The notes: generated by a model from the sequence alone, not told the origin. DNA of 49,618 nt from Candidatus Phocaeicola excrementigallinarum (GCA_019120125.1 DWVR01000074.1:1-49618), one strand, 5' to 3'. Numbered from the stretch's first letter, positions 8,508 through 20,035 are shown. A program made the numbers and translations.

Positions 8508-9467
8508 ATGAAGATTGTAGTATTGGACGGATATGCATTGAATCCGGGCGACCTGTCATGGGACGCGTTGAAAGAAGTGGGGAACGTGACGGTGTATGAC
8601 CGTACGGCTCCGTCGGAGATTCAGGAAAGGGCAAAGGATGCCGAGGTGGTGCTGACCAACAAGGTGGTGCTGGATGCCGGGACAATCCGGTCGTTGGCCG
8701 GATTGAAATATATCGGAGTGTTGGCCACAGGCTATAATGTGGTAGATGTGGATGAGGCCCGTGCCCGAGGGATTGTGGTGACGAACATTCCAGCCTATAG
8801 CACCGCGTCTGTGGCGCAGATGGCGTTCGCGCACATCTTGAATATCGTGCAGCGTGTGGATGTGTATGCGGATGAGGTCAGACACGGCAAATGGAGCGCG
8901 GGGCCGGATTTCTGCTACTGGAACGCTCCTTTGTGTGAGCTGGCAGGCAAGAAGATGGGAATCGTCGGCTTCGGGCACACCGGAAGCGCTACGGCACGCA
9001 TTGCGGTGGCTTTTGGCATGGAAGTTTATGCTTATACGCGTAAGTCGGCCGGACAGTTGCCGGATGCGGTGCATAAATGTCCGTCGTTGGATGAGGTGTT
9101 CCGTAAGTGTGATATCGTGAGCCTGCATTGTCCTTTGTCTGATGACACGAAAGAGATGGTCAACGCAAGACGTCTGAAGTTGATGAAGCCGACTGCCATG
9201 CTGATCAATACAGGCCGTGGCGGTCTGGTGAATGAACATGATCTGGCCGAGGCGTTGAACAACGGGACTATCGCCGCTGCCGGAGTGGACGTGATGGTCT
9301 CAGAACCTCCTAAGGCGGACAATCCTTTGTTGAAAGCGAAGAACTGTTTCATTACTCCTCATATAGCGTGGGCTACATACGAGGCGCGTGTCCGTCTGAT
9401 GGATATCACTGTAAACAATCTGAAGGCGTTTATGGCAGGAACGCCGGTCAATAATGTCGCAAAATAA
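8508..9467 (+). CDS. D-2-hydroxyacid dehydrogenase (glycerate dehydrogenase-like)
   Basis: The 319-residue protein belongs to the D-isomer-specific 2-hydroxyacid dehydrogenases, which interconvert 2-keto and D-2-hydroxy acids with NAD(H). The nucleotide-binding loop GIVGFGHTGS is at residues 151-160. The catalytic triad is visible as Arg237 (NTGRGG), Glu266 (VSEPP) and His285 (TPHIAWAT). The last block is typical of hydroxypyruvate/glycerate dehydrogenases, so glyoxylate or hydroxypyruvate is the most likely substrate. The start at 8508 is preferred over 8496 because GAGGAAG lies at good spacing before it. It follows rarA by 34 bases. Confidence 0.9.
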   Translation: MKIVVLDGYALNPGDLSWDALKEVGNVTVYDRTAPSEIQERAKDAEVVLTNKVVLDAGTIRSLAGLKYIGVLATGYNVVDVDEARARGIVVTNIPAYSTASVAQMAFAHILNIVQRVDVYADEVRHGKWSAGPDFCYWNAPLCELAGKKMGIVGFGHTGSATARIAVAFGMEVYAYTRKSAGQLPDAVHKCPSLDEVFRKCDIVSLHCPLSDDTKEMVNARRLKLMKPTAMLINTGRGGLVNEHDLAEALNNGTIAAAGVDVMVSEPPKADNPLLKAKNCFITPHIAWATYEARVRLMDITVNNLKAFMAGTPVNNVAK

Positions 9468-9480
9468 AATGATTTAGGAT

Positions 9481-9948
9481 ATGACAAAAGAAGAACGGAT
9501 TCAGAAAGCGGTAGCTTTGTTTAAGGAAGGATATAACTGCTCGCAATCGGTGGTGGTGGCTTATGCGGACATGTATGGGTTTACCCGTGAGCAGGCGCTT
9601 CATATGGCAGCCTCGTTCGGAGGCGGTATCGGGCGTATGCGTGAGACATGCGGGGCGGCGTGCGGCATGTTTCTGCTGGCCGGGCTGGAACGATGCGCCA
9701 TCGAAGGTGCTGACCGTGCAGGTAAGGCAGCCAATTATGCATTGGTTCAGGAGCTTGCGGCCCGGTTCAAGTCGGAGTGTGGTTCAATGCGTTGCGGGGA
9801 CCTGCTTGGATTGTCCAGAAAGGAACCGGTCGTGTCCACTCCTGAAGCCCGTACGCCAGAATATTACGCCAAGCGTCCTTGTCCGAAGATGATTGAGACC
9901 GCGGCCCGTATTTGGGGCGATTTCCTGGAAAAAGAGGGGAAATTGTAA
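9481..9948 (+). CDS. C-GCAxxG-C-C family protein
   Basis: This 155-residue protein matches the C_GCAxxG_C_C family, found mainly in anaerobes and suspected to bind a metal or redox cofactor. Cysteines lie at residues 20 (YNCSQSV), 57 and 61 (ETCGAACG, here with Cys in the variable part of the signature), and 72, and further ones in SECGSMRCGDLLG and RPCPKM. The true function is unknown. It begins 13 bases after the dehydrogenase gene and should share its transcript. Confidence 0.85.
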   Translation: MTKEERIQKAVALFKEGYNCSQSVVVAYADMYGFTREQALHMAASFGGGIGRMRETCGAACGMFLLAGLERCAIEGADRAGKAANYALVQELAARFKSECGSMRCGDLLGLSRKEPVVSTPEARTPEYYAKRPCPKMIETAARIWGDFLEKEGKL

Positions 9949-10020
9949 TTCAAATGTGATTTTTAAGCCTTTTGGAAGTAAGATTTTCAGGTTTGGTGTC
10001 TGTGGAAAACATTTTTTAGC

Positions 10021-10028
10021 TATTTTTG
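10021..10028 (+). promoter_or_regulatory. -7 box for the winged-helix gene
   Basis: TATTTTTG, a full match to TAnnTTTG, lies about 40 bases before the start of the small winged-helix gene. Confidence 0.5.
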
Positions 10029-10068
10029 CAGGGACACAAAATACAAGTGAGATAAACAATAAAAGCAA

Positions 10069-10278
10069 ATGATTATGTTGAAAGAAAAAGCGGGTGTCAT
10101 CGCCGGACAAATCTGGGAGGCACTGAATGGAACAGAAGGCAAGACTCAGAAGCAGATCAAGAAAGAAGCGAAAATCAAGGCTGACAAGGATCTGTTCTTA
10201 GGACTGGGTTGGTTGTTGAGAGAAGACAAGATTGAGACAAGCGAGGTGAATGGTGAATTGTTTGTAAAGTTGAGATAA
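10069..10278 (+). CDS. winged-helix domain protein (DUF2582 type)
   Basis: This 69-residue protein (67 if translation starts at the second methionine, 10075) matches the short winged-helix family widespread in Bacteroidetes. The helix-turn-helix-like part is KTQKQIKKEAKI, followed by LFLGLGWLLREDKI and a short beta wing (ETSEVNGELFVKL). Such proteins may bind nucleic acid, but no target is established. It is a single-gene unit with its own promoter and a strong terminator directly after it. Confidence 0.85.
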   Translation: MIMLKEKAGVIAGQIWEALNGTEGKTQKQIKKEAKIKADKDLFLGLGWLLREDKIETSEVNGELFVKLR

Positions 10279-10300
10279 CAGAAGCTTGCGGAAAACAGAA

Positions 10301-10347
10301 AGGTGCGCTGGCCGGATTGTTCGTTCCGGTTTCAGCGCACCTTTTTT
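10301..10347 (+). terminator. strong intrinsic terminator after the winged-helix gene
   Basis: AGGTGCGCTG pairs perfectly with CAGCGCACCT, with an inner CCGGA/TCCGG stem, and a six-T run follows. It starts 22 bases after the stop codon. Confidence 0.85.
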
Positions 10348-10391
10348 ATTGGGTATTTGTCTGTTTTTTCAGTTGTATAAGGGTGTGTCTG

Positions 10392-10479
10392 AAAACGTCA
10401 AGACGTTTTCCTCAAAACGCCCTTATGTTTTCCTCAAAATGTCCTTATGTTTTGGTCAAAACGTCAAGGCGTTTTTTCA
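10392..10479. repeat. array of four 22-base palindromic units
   Basis: Four consecutive units start at 10392, 10414, 10436 and 10458. Each has the form AAAAyGyCnnnryGTTTT, a near palindrome of 18 bases, followed by a 4-base joint (CCTC, CCTC, GGTC, TTCA). Units 1 and 4 carry GTCAAG in the centre and units 2 and 3 carry CCTTAT. No spacer of unique sequence separates them, so this is not a CRISPR. A related, more degenerate array lies at 42451-42560. Confidence 0.75.
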
Positions 10480-10529
10480 TGCCCCTGAGTCGGCCCTTTT
10501 CTGGTGCGGTTTTTGTGTTCCCCGCATGG

Positions 10530-11450
10530 TTACTGGTGTTCGTAGCAACAGTCTCCCTTGTCGTAGCACGGGCATCCCGAGAATTCGAATTCAATCGTGG
10601 AGTGTGCGACACCCTTTTCTTCCAGCATATGTTTCAACGCATGCTTGATTCCGTTCATTTGTGAAACGTCCTCTATGACCACATGGAGCGTGGCGGCGTT
10701 TTCGGTCGTGCTCACGGCCCATACATGCAGGTGATGCCAGCTTTCGATGCCGGGAACCTGTGAGATGGATTTCTCCAGATCGTCCAGATTGACGGATTCC
10801 GGTACGGCATCCAATGAAAGATAAAGGCTTTCTTTCAGCAGTCTCCATGTGGATGCGAGGATGATGACGGCGATGGCCAGACTGACCAATGTGTCGATGA
10901 TGACGAAACCGGTATAGATGATGATGATTCCGGAGACGACGACTCCCAAAGAGACCAGTGTGTCCATGGCCATGTGCAGGAAGGCGCCTTTCACGTTGAG
11001 GTCGTGTCCTTGGTTTCTCATAAGAAGAAGTGCCGTGATTCCGTTGATGACGATACCGGCGCCGGCTGTCCATGAGATGGCCTCTCCGGAAACCGTTTCC
11101 GGAGAGCGTAGCTTGTAGAAGCTTTCAATGAGAATTCCTCCTACGGCTGTCAGCAGGATGATGGCGTTGGCCAGTGAGGCGAGTACCGTGCTTTTCTTGT
11201 ACCCGTAAGTGAAATGCTTGTTTCCGTGACGTTTTGCCATTTGGATGGCGAACAGCGAGAGCAGGAGGCTGAATACGTCGCTCAGGTTATGGCCTGCGTC
11301 GGAAAGCAATCCGAGGGAATTGTATGAGAAGCCTACCCCCGCTTCGATGATGACGAAAAGGAGGTTGAGTACAATGCACAGGATGAATACTGTGCTGAGT
11401 GAGGCCGGAGCGTGATGGTGCCCGTGCAAGTGATGATGTTCGTGTGTCAT
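10530..11450 (-). CDS. cation diffusion facilitator (CzcD/ZitB-type metal exporter)
   Basis: The 306-residue inner-membrane protein belongs to the CDF family, which exports divalent metals such as zinc in exchange for protons. The N-terminus is histidine-rich (MTHEHHHLHGHHHAP). The transport-site aspartates and histidines show in SDAGHNLSD (TM2) and HMAMD (TM5). Six hydrophobic segments are followed by the cytoplasmic CDF dimer domain (residues about 210-290), and the tail is cysteine-rich (CPCYDKGDCCYEH), a possible extra metal site. It is transcribed away from the MaoC gene. Confidence 0.92.
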   Translation of the reverse strand: MTHEHHHLHGHHHAPASLSTVFILCIVLNLLFVIIEAGVGFSYNSLGLLSDAGHNLSDVFSLLLSLFAIQMAKRHGNKHFTYGYKKSTVLASLANAIILLTAVGGILIESFYKLRSPETVSGEAISWTAGAGIVINGITALLLMRNQGHDLNVKGAFLHMAMDTLVSLGVVVSGIIIIYTGFVIIDTLVSLAIAVIILASTWRLLKESLYLSLDAVPESVNLDDLEKSISQVPGIESWHHLHVWAVSTTENAATLHVVIEDVSQMNGIKHALKHMLEEKGVAHSTIEFEFSGCPCYDKGDCCYEHQ

Positions 11451-11470
11451 GTTTTTTTGTTTTATGTAGG

Positions 11471-11478
11471 CAAAGGTA
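11471..11478 (-). promoter_or_regulatory. -7 box for the CDF exporter
   Basis: The minus strand reads TACCTTTG, a full match to TAnnTTTG, 21 bases before the exporter start codon. Confidence 0.5.
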
Positions 11479-11628
11479 GTCGGTTTCCCATTACTTTGTA
11501 TCCGGTGTCAGACAATAACAACTTGGTTGCAGAATGGCGGCTGGGATCCGGAGAGAAATATTCTATAAAAACGGAAAAATGAGATATTTTATTTATGAAT
11601 TGTCGCGCGGCCTGACGTGAAAATTCCG

Positions 11629-11636
11629 TATCTTTG
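11629..11636 (+). promoter_or_regulatory. -7 box for the MaoC-like gene
   Basis: TATCTTTG, a full match to TAnnTTTG, lies 31 bases before the MaoC-like start. Confidence 0.55.
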
Positions 11637-11667
11637 TATGGATTTTATTGTAAAGAATTAAGATTAT

Positions 11668-12132
11668 ATGGAGAAAGTTGTCGTAAACTCGTATGAAGAG
11701 TTTGAAAAACTGTTAGGTAAACAGATCGGTGTTTCTGATTGGCTTGAGATTCCTCAGGAACGTATCAATCAGTTCGCGGACGCCACGCTTGACCACCAGT
11801 GGATCCATGTGGATGTGAAGCGTGCGGAAAAGGAAAGCCCTTACAAAAGTACAATTGTACACGGGTATCTTACCCTCTCGTTGCTCCCTTATCTGTGGGA
11901 ACAGATCATTCAGGTGAACAATCTGAAAATGATGGTGAACTATGGAATGGACAAGATGAAGTTCGGACAGGCCGTATTGTCGGGACAAAGTGTCCGTCTG
12001 GTGGCTGAGCTGCACTCGCTGGTCAATTTGCGCGGTGTGGCCAAGGCCGAGATCAAGTTTTCTATCGAAATCAAGGACCAGAAGAAGAAAGCGTTGGAAG
12101 GTATCGCCACATTCCTGTATTATTTCAACTGA
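11668..12132 (+). CDS. MaoC family hot-dog dehydratase
   Basis: The 154-residue protein has the MaoC/(R)-specific enoyl-CoA hydratase fold. The hydratase motif region is DATLDHQWIHVDVKRA with the expected Asp and His, followed by STIVHGYLTLSLLPYL. Family members hydrate or dehydrate enoyl thioesters; the actual substrate is not known. Length is typical of single-domain members. Its stop codon overlaps the start of the next gene (TGATG), so the two are translationally coupled. Confidence 0.88.
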   Translation: MEKVVVNSYEEFEKLLGKQIGVSDWLEIPQERINQFADATLDHQWIHVDVKRAEKESPYKSTIVHGYLTLSLLPYLWEQIIQVNNLKMMVNYGMDKMKFGQAVLSGQSVRLVAELHSLVNLRGVAKAEIKFSIEIKDQKKKALEGIATFLYYFN

Positions 12133-12842
12133 TGGGCGATGATATAAAAGACAAGCTTCGGGAGTGGGCGCGGACGTATCATCATTCCGCGTTCATCGCT
12201 TCCGATCCGGTCCGGTTCCCTCATCGTTATTCCCGGAAGGAGGATATAGAGATAAGCGGATTGTTGACTGCTGTGTTGAGCTTTGGCAATCGTGGGCAGA
12301 TATTGAGGAAGGCGGAGGAGCTGGACGGGATGATGGGGCGCTTCCCCCTTCAATATGTATTGTCACGCCGGTGGGAGGACGATTTCCGTGCTTCGGATTC
12401 CCGGAGTTTCTACCGGATGGTTTCTTACGCGGATTTCCGTGTCTGTCTTGAGAAATTGTTTGAGGTGTATGATTCAGGGCGTTCGTTGGAGGATGCTGTG
12501 TCTGCTTATGACGGAATTCCGATGCAGAGACTGTGTGCGTTTTGGGGTGTCTCTGACCGGAGTCCGCAGAAAAAACTGAACATGTTTCTGCGCTGGATGA
12601 TACGGAAAGACTCAGAGGTGGATTTCGGTATTTGGAAAAGCATGTCGGCTTCCGAACTGATCATCCCCTTGGATACGCATGTATGTCGTGTCGCTTACCG
12701 GTTGGGGCTGACGGACAAGCCGACTTTCTCATTGAACAATGCCCGCAAGATTACGCGGGCGTTGGCTGAGATTTTTCCGGGAGATCCCTGTCTGGGAGAT
12801 TTCGCCTTGTTTGGATACGGAGTGGCGCATCCGGATTTCTAG
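12132..12842 (+). CDS. TIGR02757/DUF2400 family protein
   Basis: This 236-residue protein matches a family conserved in Bacteroidetes with no assigned function. Recognisable blocks are DPVRFPHRYSRKEDIEISG near the N-terminus, LNMFLRWMIRKDSEVDFGIW and LIIPLDTHVCRVAYRLGLT. The C-terminal part with conserved DPCLGDFALFGYG resembles helix-hairpin-helix DNA glycosylase folds, so a DNA-related role is possible but not shown. It overlaps the MaoC gene by one base and converges with the PAP2 gene, the two stop codons overlapping within TCTAGA. Confidence 0.82.
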   Translation: MGDDIKDKLREWARTYHHSAFIASDPVRFPHRYSRKEDIEISGLLTAVLSFGNRGQILRKAEELDGMMGRFPLQYVLSRRWEDDFRASDSRSFYRMVSYADFRVCLEKLFEVYDSGRSLEDAVSAYDGIPMQRLCAFWGVSDRSPQKKLNMFLRWMIRKDSEVDFGIWKSMSASELIIPLDTHVCRVAYRLGLTDKPTFSLNNARKITRALAEIFPGDPCLGDFALFGYGVAHPDF

Positions 12843-13396
12843 AATCTCATTGAGGCATAGACACCGCAATGGCCGTTGCCTGCGATGGGACTGAGGGTCA
12901 GTTCATGCTTTCTTGCAAACGGGCGCGTGAAGATGTATGAGCTTCCTACGCCGATAACCGCTCCGGCGGCCACATCCCACCAGTCATGTTTTTTCCCGTA
13001 TACACGGCTCCAGCCCACATAGGTGGACACGATATATGCCGGAATCCCCCATTTCCATCCGTAACGCCGCTGGATGAATCCGGCGGCTGTAAAGGAGACA
13101 GAGGTGTGCATGGAGGGAAATGAGTGCATGTCGCTGCGGTCGGGACGCTCTTTTTTCACCGCATATTTCAGGATGTATGTCGCTCCCAATGTCGTGATTC
13201 CCGCAAGGGCGCCTTGCTTCAGTCCTTGCCAGTCCCTGTTGACCAGGATTGCGGTCAATCCTGCTACGGGAAGGAGCACGGCTCCGACATCTCCGGAAGT
13301 ACGTACAGCCTTACGGCTTCCTGTCACTTCAATCTCTTGCGCGTTTATGGATACCGCAAGGCAAAGGGTAATGAGGAAAAATAACAATCGCTTCAT
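12839..13396 (-). CDS. PAP2-family phosphatase
   Basis: The 185-residue exported protein is a type 2 phosphatidic acid phosphatase. It begins with a signal peptide (MKRLLFFLITLCLAVSINA). All three catalytic motifs are present: K-x6-RP (KYAVKKERP), PSMH, and SR-x5-H-x3-D (SRVYGKKHDWWD). It probably removes phosphate from a lipid pyrophosphate or monophosphate at the periplasmic face. It lies 5 bases downstream of a diacylglycerol kinase gene, which suggests a paired role in lipid or undecaprenyl phosphate turnover. Confidence 0.88.
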   Translation of the reverse strand: MKRLLFFLITLCLAVSINAQEIEVTGSRKAVRTSGDVGAVLLPVAGLTAILVNRDWQGLKQGALAGITTLGATYILKYAVKKERPDRSDMHSFPSMHTSVSFTAAGFIQRRYGWKWGIPAYIVSTYVGWSRVYGKKHDWWDVAAGAVIGVGSSYIFTRPFARKHELTLSPIAGNGHCGVYASMRF

Positions 13397-13401
13397 TCTT
13401 G

Positions 13402-13770
13402 TCAGAACAATTTTGGTATGAAAATGATAAGTCCTACACAGGCGGCGGCAATAGCCAGAATCAGTACGGCTCCGGCTGCAAGGTCTTTTGTACGCTTGAT
13501 GGCTTCATGATAGTCGGGTGAGACGAAATCGGCAAGAGCCTCGATGGACGAGTTGATCGCCTCGGCTGCCAGCACTATTCCGATGGTCAGTGCGATCACA
13601 ATCCATTCCATGCCTGATAAGCCGACAATGCCTCCTGTGATGAGCACGCATACGGTGATGAAACAATGTATCCATGCGTTGTGTTCACGTGTGACCAGCA
13701 GGCGGATGCCGTTGAAGGCAAATCTGAAGCTTCTCAGCCGTTTCCTGAGTGTAAAGCCGTCGTTCTTCAT
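13402..13770 (-). CDS. diacylglycerol/undecaprenol kinase family protein
   Basis: The 122-residue protein is a DgkA-family integral membrane kinase with three hydrophobic segments. The signature AEAINSSIEALAD and the following KDLAAGAVL hold the catalytic and metal-binding residues of the family. The substrate could be diacylglycerol or undecaprenol; in Gram-positive relatives undecaprenol is used, and no feature here decides it. It sits 3 bases after xth and 5 bases before the PAP2 phosphatase on the same strand. Confidence 0.9.
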   Translation of the reverse strand: MKNDGFTLRKRLRSFRFAFNGIRLLVTREHNAWIHCFITVCVLITGGIVGLSGMEWIVIALTIGIVLAAEAINSSIEALADFVSPDYHEAIKRTKDLAAGAVLILAIAAACVGLIIFIPKLF

Positions 13771-13773
13771 GGC

Positions 13774-14532
13774 CTAGAGGTTGATGGTCACTTCAACGGG
13801 ACAATGGTCGGAGCCGAAGATTTCCGTGTGGATTTTCGCGCCGGCCAGTTTTCCGGCAAGACGGGCGGAAGCGAGAAAATAGTCGATGCGCCAGCCTGCG
13901 TTTTTTTCTCTTGCCTTGAAACGGTATGACCACCATGAGTAGATGCCTGTCTGGTCGGGATAGAAATGTCGGAATGTGTCAATGAATCCGGAGTCCAGAA
14001 GGGTCTGGAACTTTTCACGTTCCTGATCGGTGAATCCGGCGTTCATGCGGTTCGTTTTCGGATTCTTCAGGTCGATTTCCTTATGTGCCACATTCAAGTC
14101 GCCGCATACCAGTACCGGCTTTCTGTCGTCAAGTCCTTTCAGATAGGTTTTGAACTCGTCTTCCCATGTCATGCGGTAGTCCAGACGTTTCAGTCCGTCC
14201 TGCGAATTGGGAGTATACACCGTGACAAGAAAGAAGTTTTCCATTTCCATCGTGATTACCCGTCCTTCGTGGTCGTGCTCGTCAATTCCCAGGCCGTATG
14301 TCACGTTCAATGGCTGGTGACGCGTGAATATGGCGGTGCCTGAATATCCTTTCTTGTCGGCATAGTTCCAGTAGGACGTATAACCGTCGAATGCCAGGTC
14401 AAGTTGCCCTGCCTGCATCTTGGTTTCCTGCAGGCAGAAGAAATCCGCGTCGAGTTGTTTGAATGTGTCTCTGAAGCCTTTGTCGCAGCATGCGCGCAGA
14501 CCGTTCACATTCCATGAAATCAGTTTGATCAT
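13774..14532 (-). CDS. xth: exodeoxyribonuclease III
   Basis: The 252-residue protein is an ExoIII-type AP endonuclease that cuts DNA at abasic sites in base excision repair. Motifs are SWNVNGLRA at residues 6-14, [14 protein letters not shown] and the C-terminal GSDHCPV with the catalytic Asp-His pair. Length is standard. It lies 36 bases after the outer-membrane barrel gene and 3 bases before the diacylglycerol kinase gene, within a minus-strand run of five genes. Confidence 0.95.
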   Translation of the reverse strand: MIKLISWNVNGLRACCDKGFRDTFKQLDADFFCLQETKMQAGQLDLAFDGYTSYWNYADKKGYSGTAIFTRHQPLNVTYGLGIDEHDHEGRVITMEMENFFLVTVYTPNSQDGLKRLDYRMTWEDEFKTYLKGLDDRKPVLVCGDLNVAHKEIDLKNPKTNRMNAGFTDQEREKFQTLLDSGFIDTFRHFYPDQTGIYSWWSYRFKAREKNAGWRIDYFLASARLAGKLAGAKIHTEIFGSDHCPVEVTINL

Positions 14533-14568
14533 GATGGTTTTGTTTTATGGATTTGATAGATAAAGTCT

Positions 14569-15282
14569 TTATTTCCTGATATCGAACAAGTATGTCAGCC
14601 GTCCCCCGATATAAGAATGTCCCGAGCGTCCGAAATAGTTTTTTTTCGAGTTGTTGTAAAAGTCACTCAATCCGTAGTAGTATCGTGCCTCAAGGATGAA
14701 GTTGCCGATTCCGGTGCGGAATTCCAGTCCTCCTCCGCCGATGATGCCATAATCGAATTTCCTGTCAGCGTATTTTCCGTATTGCTCCATTGTGCCTTGC
14801 GGACGGTTTTCCGGATGCCACGGATCGCTTTTGTGTTCTTTCTCGCTTATTAGGAAGCCGATCTGGGGGCCCAGGTTGAGGACGAAACGGACACCGTGTC
14901 CCTGGTCTTTTCCGAAAGCCAGATGCGCCAGAAGCGGGACCTCTACATAATTCATCGTGCGGTGGTATGTGTCGCCCGATCCGTCCTCGATGACCTCTTT
15001 CCATCCGCGCTGGGAGAAATTCGCCTCAATCTGTATTCCGCAGATCATCTTGAAATACTTTTCCGATATGTAGCGTGCGGTCACACCGAATTCCGGTCCC
15101 ACCAGCTTCCCCTGTTTGATGCTGGGCTGGAAGCTGACCGTACTCAGATTGACACCTCCGTTTATGCCGACGGCAAAGTTCCGGCGCTGGTCCTGCAGCT
15201 GGGCATTCACAGATACAGGCAACAGTCCGCATGTGATTATGGCAATAAATATGGTGAGACTCCGTTTCATTCCTCTCGTCAT
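14569..15282 (-). CDS. outer-membrane beta-barrel protein (porin-family, PorT-like)
   Basis: The 237-residue protein starts with a signal peptide (KRSLTIFIAIITCGLLPVSVNA) and continues as alternating beta strands typical of the small OmpW/PorT-like barrels of Bacteroidetes, for example FAVGINGGVNLSTV, IGNFILEARYYYGLSDFY and the final YIGGRLTYLFDI. No substrate can be assigned. The start at 15282 is chosen because it overlaps the preceding stop codon in an ATGA junction; a second methionine four codons later is also possible. Confidence 0.82.
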   Translation of the reverse strand: MTRGMKRSLTIFIAIITCGLLPVSVNAQLQDQRRNFAVGINGGVNLSTVSFQPSIKQGKLVGPEFGVTARYISEKYFKMICGIQIEANFSQRGWKEVIEDGSGDTYHRTMNYVEVPLLAHLAFGKDQGHGVRFVLNLGPQIGFLISEKEHKSDPWHPENRPQGTMEQYGKYADRKFDYGIIGGGGLEFRTGIGNFILEARYYYGLSDFYNNSKKNYFGRSGHSYIGGRLTYLFDIRK

Positions 15283-17075
15283 TCAAAGTCAAGTTTTATC
15301 AGTTCGAAATCTTTGGTGAGGTGTACGAAAAACACTTTCCTGTTGATGAACCCTCCCCAGTTGCTTACACGCTCAAATTTAAAGCCGGTCTGTATGGGAG
15401 TCACTTTCACCTTCTCAAGATTTTCCTCCAGCCTGCTTCCTTCCTGCGCAAGGCCTTTCAAGAAGAAGTAGCCGGTGTCGAATCCCAGCATGCCGAATTT
15501 CGGATAACTGTTGGCCATGTCCTTGCTATACCATCTGCGGTATTTGTGAGTGAATTGCACCGCCTCATGAAACAGGTTGTTGGTATAGAATGAGGAATAG
15601 AAATAGGTGTCGAGGTCATAGAACGACGCCAGATACTCTTGGGTATAGGTCTGCCACTCCGGATAGCCGAACAGGTGCATGTCGAAATCCGGATGTTCAC
15701 GGCGTACAAGGGTCAGATGGGGCAGGAGTTTGGTCAGCGCGGAGCCTCGTCCTGAGGTCGGAATGAATATGTTCGCGCGCGTAGTGTCCATACATGCGAT
15801 CACCTTGTCTGCCTCGATGGTGCTCCCGAGCTGTATCTGCTTGAATGTGACATGATTGTCACGTAATTCATTTTTCAGGCCTGTGATGAAGTCCGCTTTT
15901 TCCTTGTCTCCGTTGGCAGGGTCAAGGAATACCACATTGTACGTGCTGAACTTGCGCAGGAAGTGCTCGTATACTTCCGGATACAGGTATGATTGCGGCG
16001 TGTTTATCTGGTAGATTTCTGGTGTGTTGAACACTTGTCCTACTTTCGGCTCGAACGGAATGACCAGACGGATGTTGTTGTCTCTTGCGAAACCGGAGGC
16101 CAGTGGGATATTGGCCGGAGTGGCCGGGCCGAAGATGATGTCCATCCTTTTCATTTCCGGTCTCTTCAGAAGGCCGCTCATGACGGATTTGCTGCCTTGT
16201 GTGTCGTATGCGTAGAGGTCAAGCGAGATGCCTTGGCGTTTCAGACTGTCCGCAGCCAGAAGGAAGCCTTCATAATATTCCACCATGCGCGGGTTTTCCT
16301 TCATGCTTCCGTGCTCACTGATGGTGAAAGGAAGCATGACGGCCGCCCTGATGACATTCAGCTTCTGGCCCGCCGGCTTGCTTTGGCTGAAGAGCTCTTC
16401 ATTGGTGGGCGCAGGTTGTGCGGCCGTATTTTGTGTGGCGGTCTTTTCCTGTTGTGAGTAAGGGATGAAGATGAACGTGCCTCTTTTCAGTTTCCCGTTT
16501 TTCAGTTCCGGATTGAGCGCGATCAGGTCATCCTGGGTGATGCCGTACTGCTGGCAGATGCTGAAGATGGTTTCCCTACGCTCCACCTTGTGCATTTCCT
16601 TCCATTCGTGCTGTTCCACTGCAGACGTGGCGGGAACGGGCTCGGTCTCGGCCTGGGGTGCGGCATCGGCCTGCCGGGGAGGAATGCATACCACTTGCCC
16701 TATCCGGAAATTGCTTGCGCTCAGTCCCGGATTGGCGTCACAGATTGCCTGTGCGCTTATATTGTATTTCACGGTAAGCTGGTAAAGGGTCTCGCCGGCC
16801 TGGATGGTATGGAAAGTCGTGTCCTCCTGTTCAGGCCTGTTGCTTTTCTGAGGAATCCTTAAGGTCTGTCCGATGCGTATCTGCTTGTCGCTTCCGGGAT
16901 TCATCCGCACGATATCCTCTATGCTGACATGATAGGTGTTGGCTATTGAATAAAGGCTTTGTCCTTTAGTAACCGTATGCAGGAAGCAGTTGCTTTCCGA
17001 TTGCGCTTTCAAGGTGCTGTTGACGCTTCCGGCCGCCAGCATGAGCGAGAGGCATAGTATATGTATAGGCTTCAT
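15279..17075 (-). CDS. LysM-repeat protein with a periplasmic receptor-like domain
   Basis: This 598-residue secreted protein has a signal peptide and three LysM peptidoglycan-binding repeats at roughly residues 33-75, 88-132 and 155-202. Examples are TVTKGQSLYSIANTYHVS and TIQAGETLYQLTVKYNIS. After a linker, residues about 240-590 resemble the type 1 periplasmic binding protein (receptor ligand-binding) fold, with IRAAVMLPFTISEHG at its start. The combination suggests a cell-wall-anchored sensor or scaffold. It is the first gene of the run that continues with the barrel, xth, dgk and PAP2. Confidence 0.85.
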   Translation of the reverse strand: MKPIHILCLSLMLAAGSVNSTLKAQSESNCFLHTVTKGQSLYSIANTYHVSIEDIVRMNPGSDKQIRIGQTLRIPQKSNRPEQEDTTFHTIQAGETLYQLTVKYNISAQAICDANPGLSASNFRIGQVVCIPPRQADAAPQAETEPVPATSAVEQHEWKEMHKVERRETIFSICQQYGITQDDLIALNPELKNGKLKRGTFIFIPYSQQEKTATQNTAAQPAPTNEELFSQSKPAGQKLNVIRAAVMLPFTISEHGSMKENPRMVEYYEGFLLAADSLKRQGISLDLYAYDTQGSKSVMSGLLKRPEMKRMDIIFGPATPANIPLASGFARDNNIRLVIPFEPKVGQVFNTPEIYQINTPQSYLYPEVYEHFLRKFSTYNVVFLDPANGDKEKADFITGLKNELRDNHVTFKQIQLGSTIEADKVIACMDTTRANIFIPTSGRGSALTKLLPHLTLVRREHPDFDMHLFGYPEWQTYTQEYLASFYDLDTYFYSSFYTNNLFHEAVQFTHKYRRWYSKDMANSYPKFGMLGFDTGYFFLKGLAQEGSRLEENLEKVKVTPIQTGFKFERVSNWGGFINRKVFFVHLTKDFELIKLDFE

Positions 17076-17102
17076 CTTCTGTCATAATGGTTTGTCATCG
17101 GG

Positions 17103-17110
17103 CAAAAGTA
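17103..17110 (-). promoter_or_regulatory. -7 box for the LysM operon
   Basis: The minus strand reads TACTTTTG, a full match to TAnnTTTG, 28 bases before the LysM gene start. It is arranged back to back with the uvrA promoter. Confidence 0.55.
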
Positions 17111-17152
17111 CAAAAAAACTTTTTTATCTGAACAAGAAAACCTAAATATCTC

Positions 17153-17160
17153 TATCTTTG
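17153..17160 (+). promoter_or_regulatory. -7 box for uvrA
   Basis: TATCTTTG, a full match to TAnnTTTG, lies 28 bases before the uvrA start. No strong -33 box was seen. Confidence 0.55.
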
Positions 17161-17188
17161 CACGGATATCATAGATTGGAATGAGGAT

Positions 17189-20034
<2,846 letters not shown>

Positions 20035-20035
<1 letters not shown>

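Noticed and set aside
10392..10479. Possible CRISPR array
   Set aside because: Units are directly adjacent with a 22-base period and no unique spacers, and no cas genes are present.
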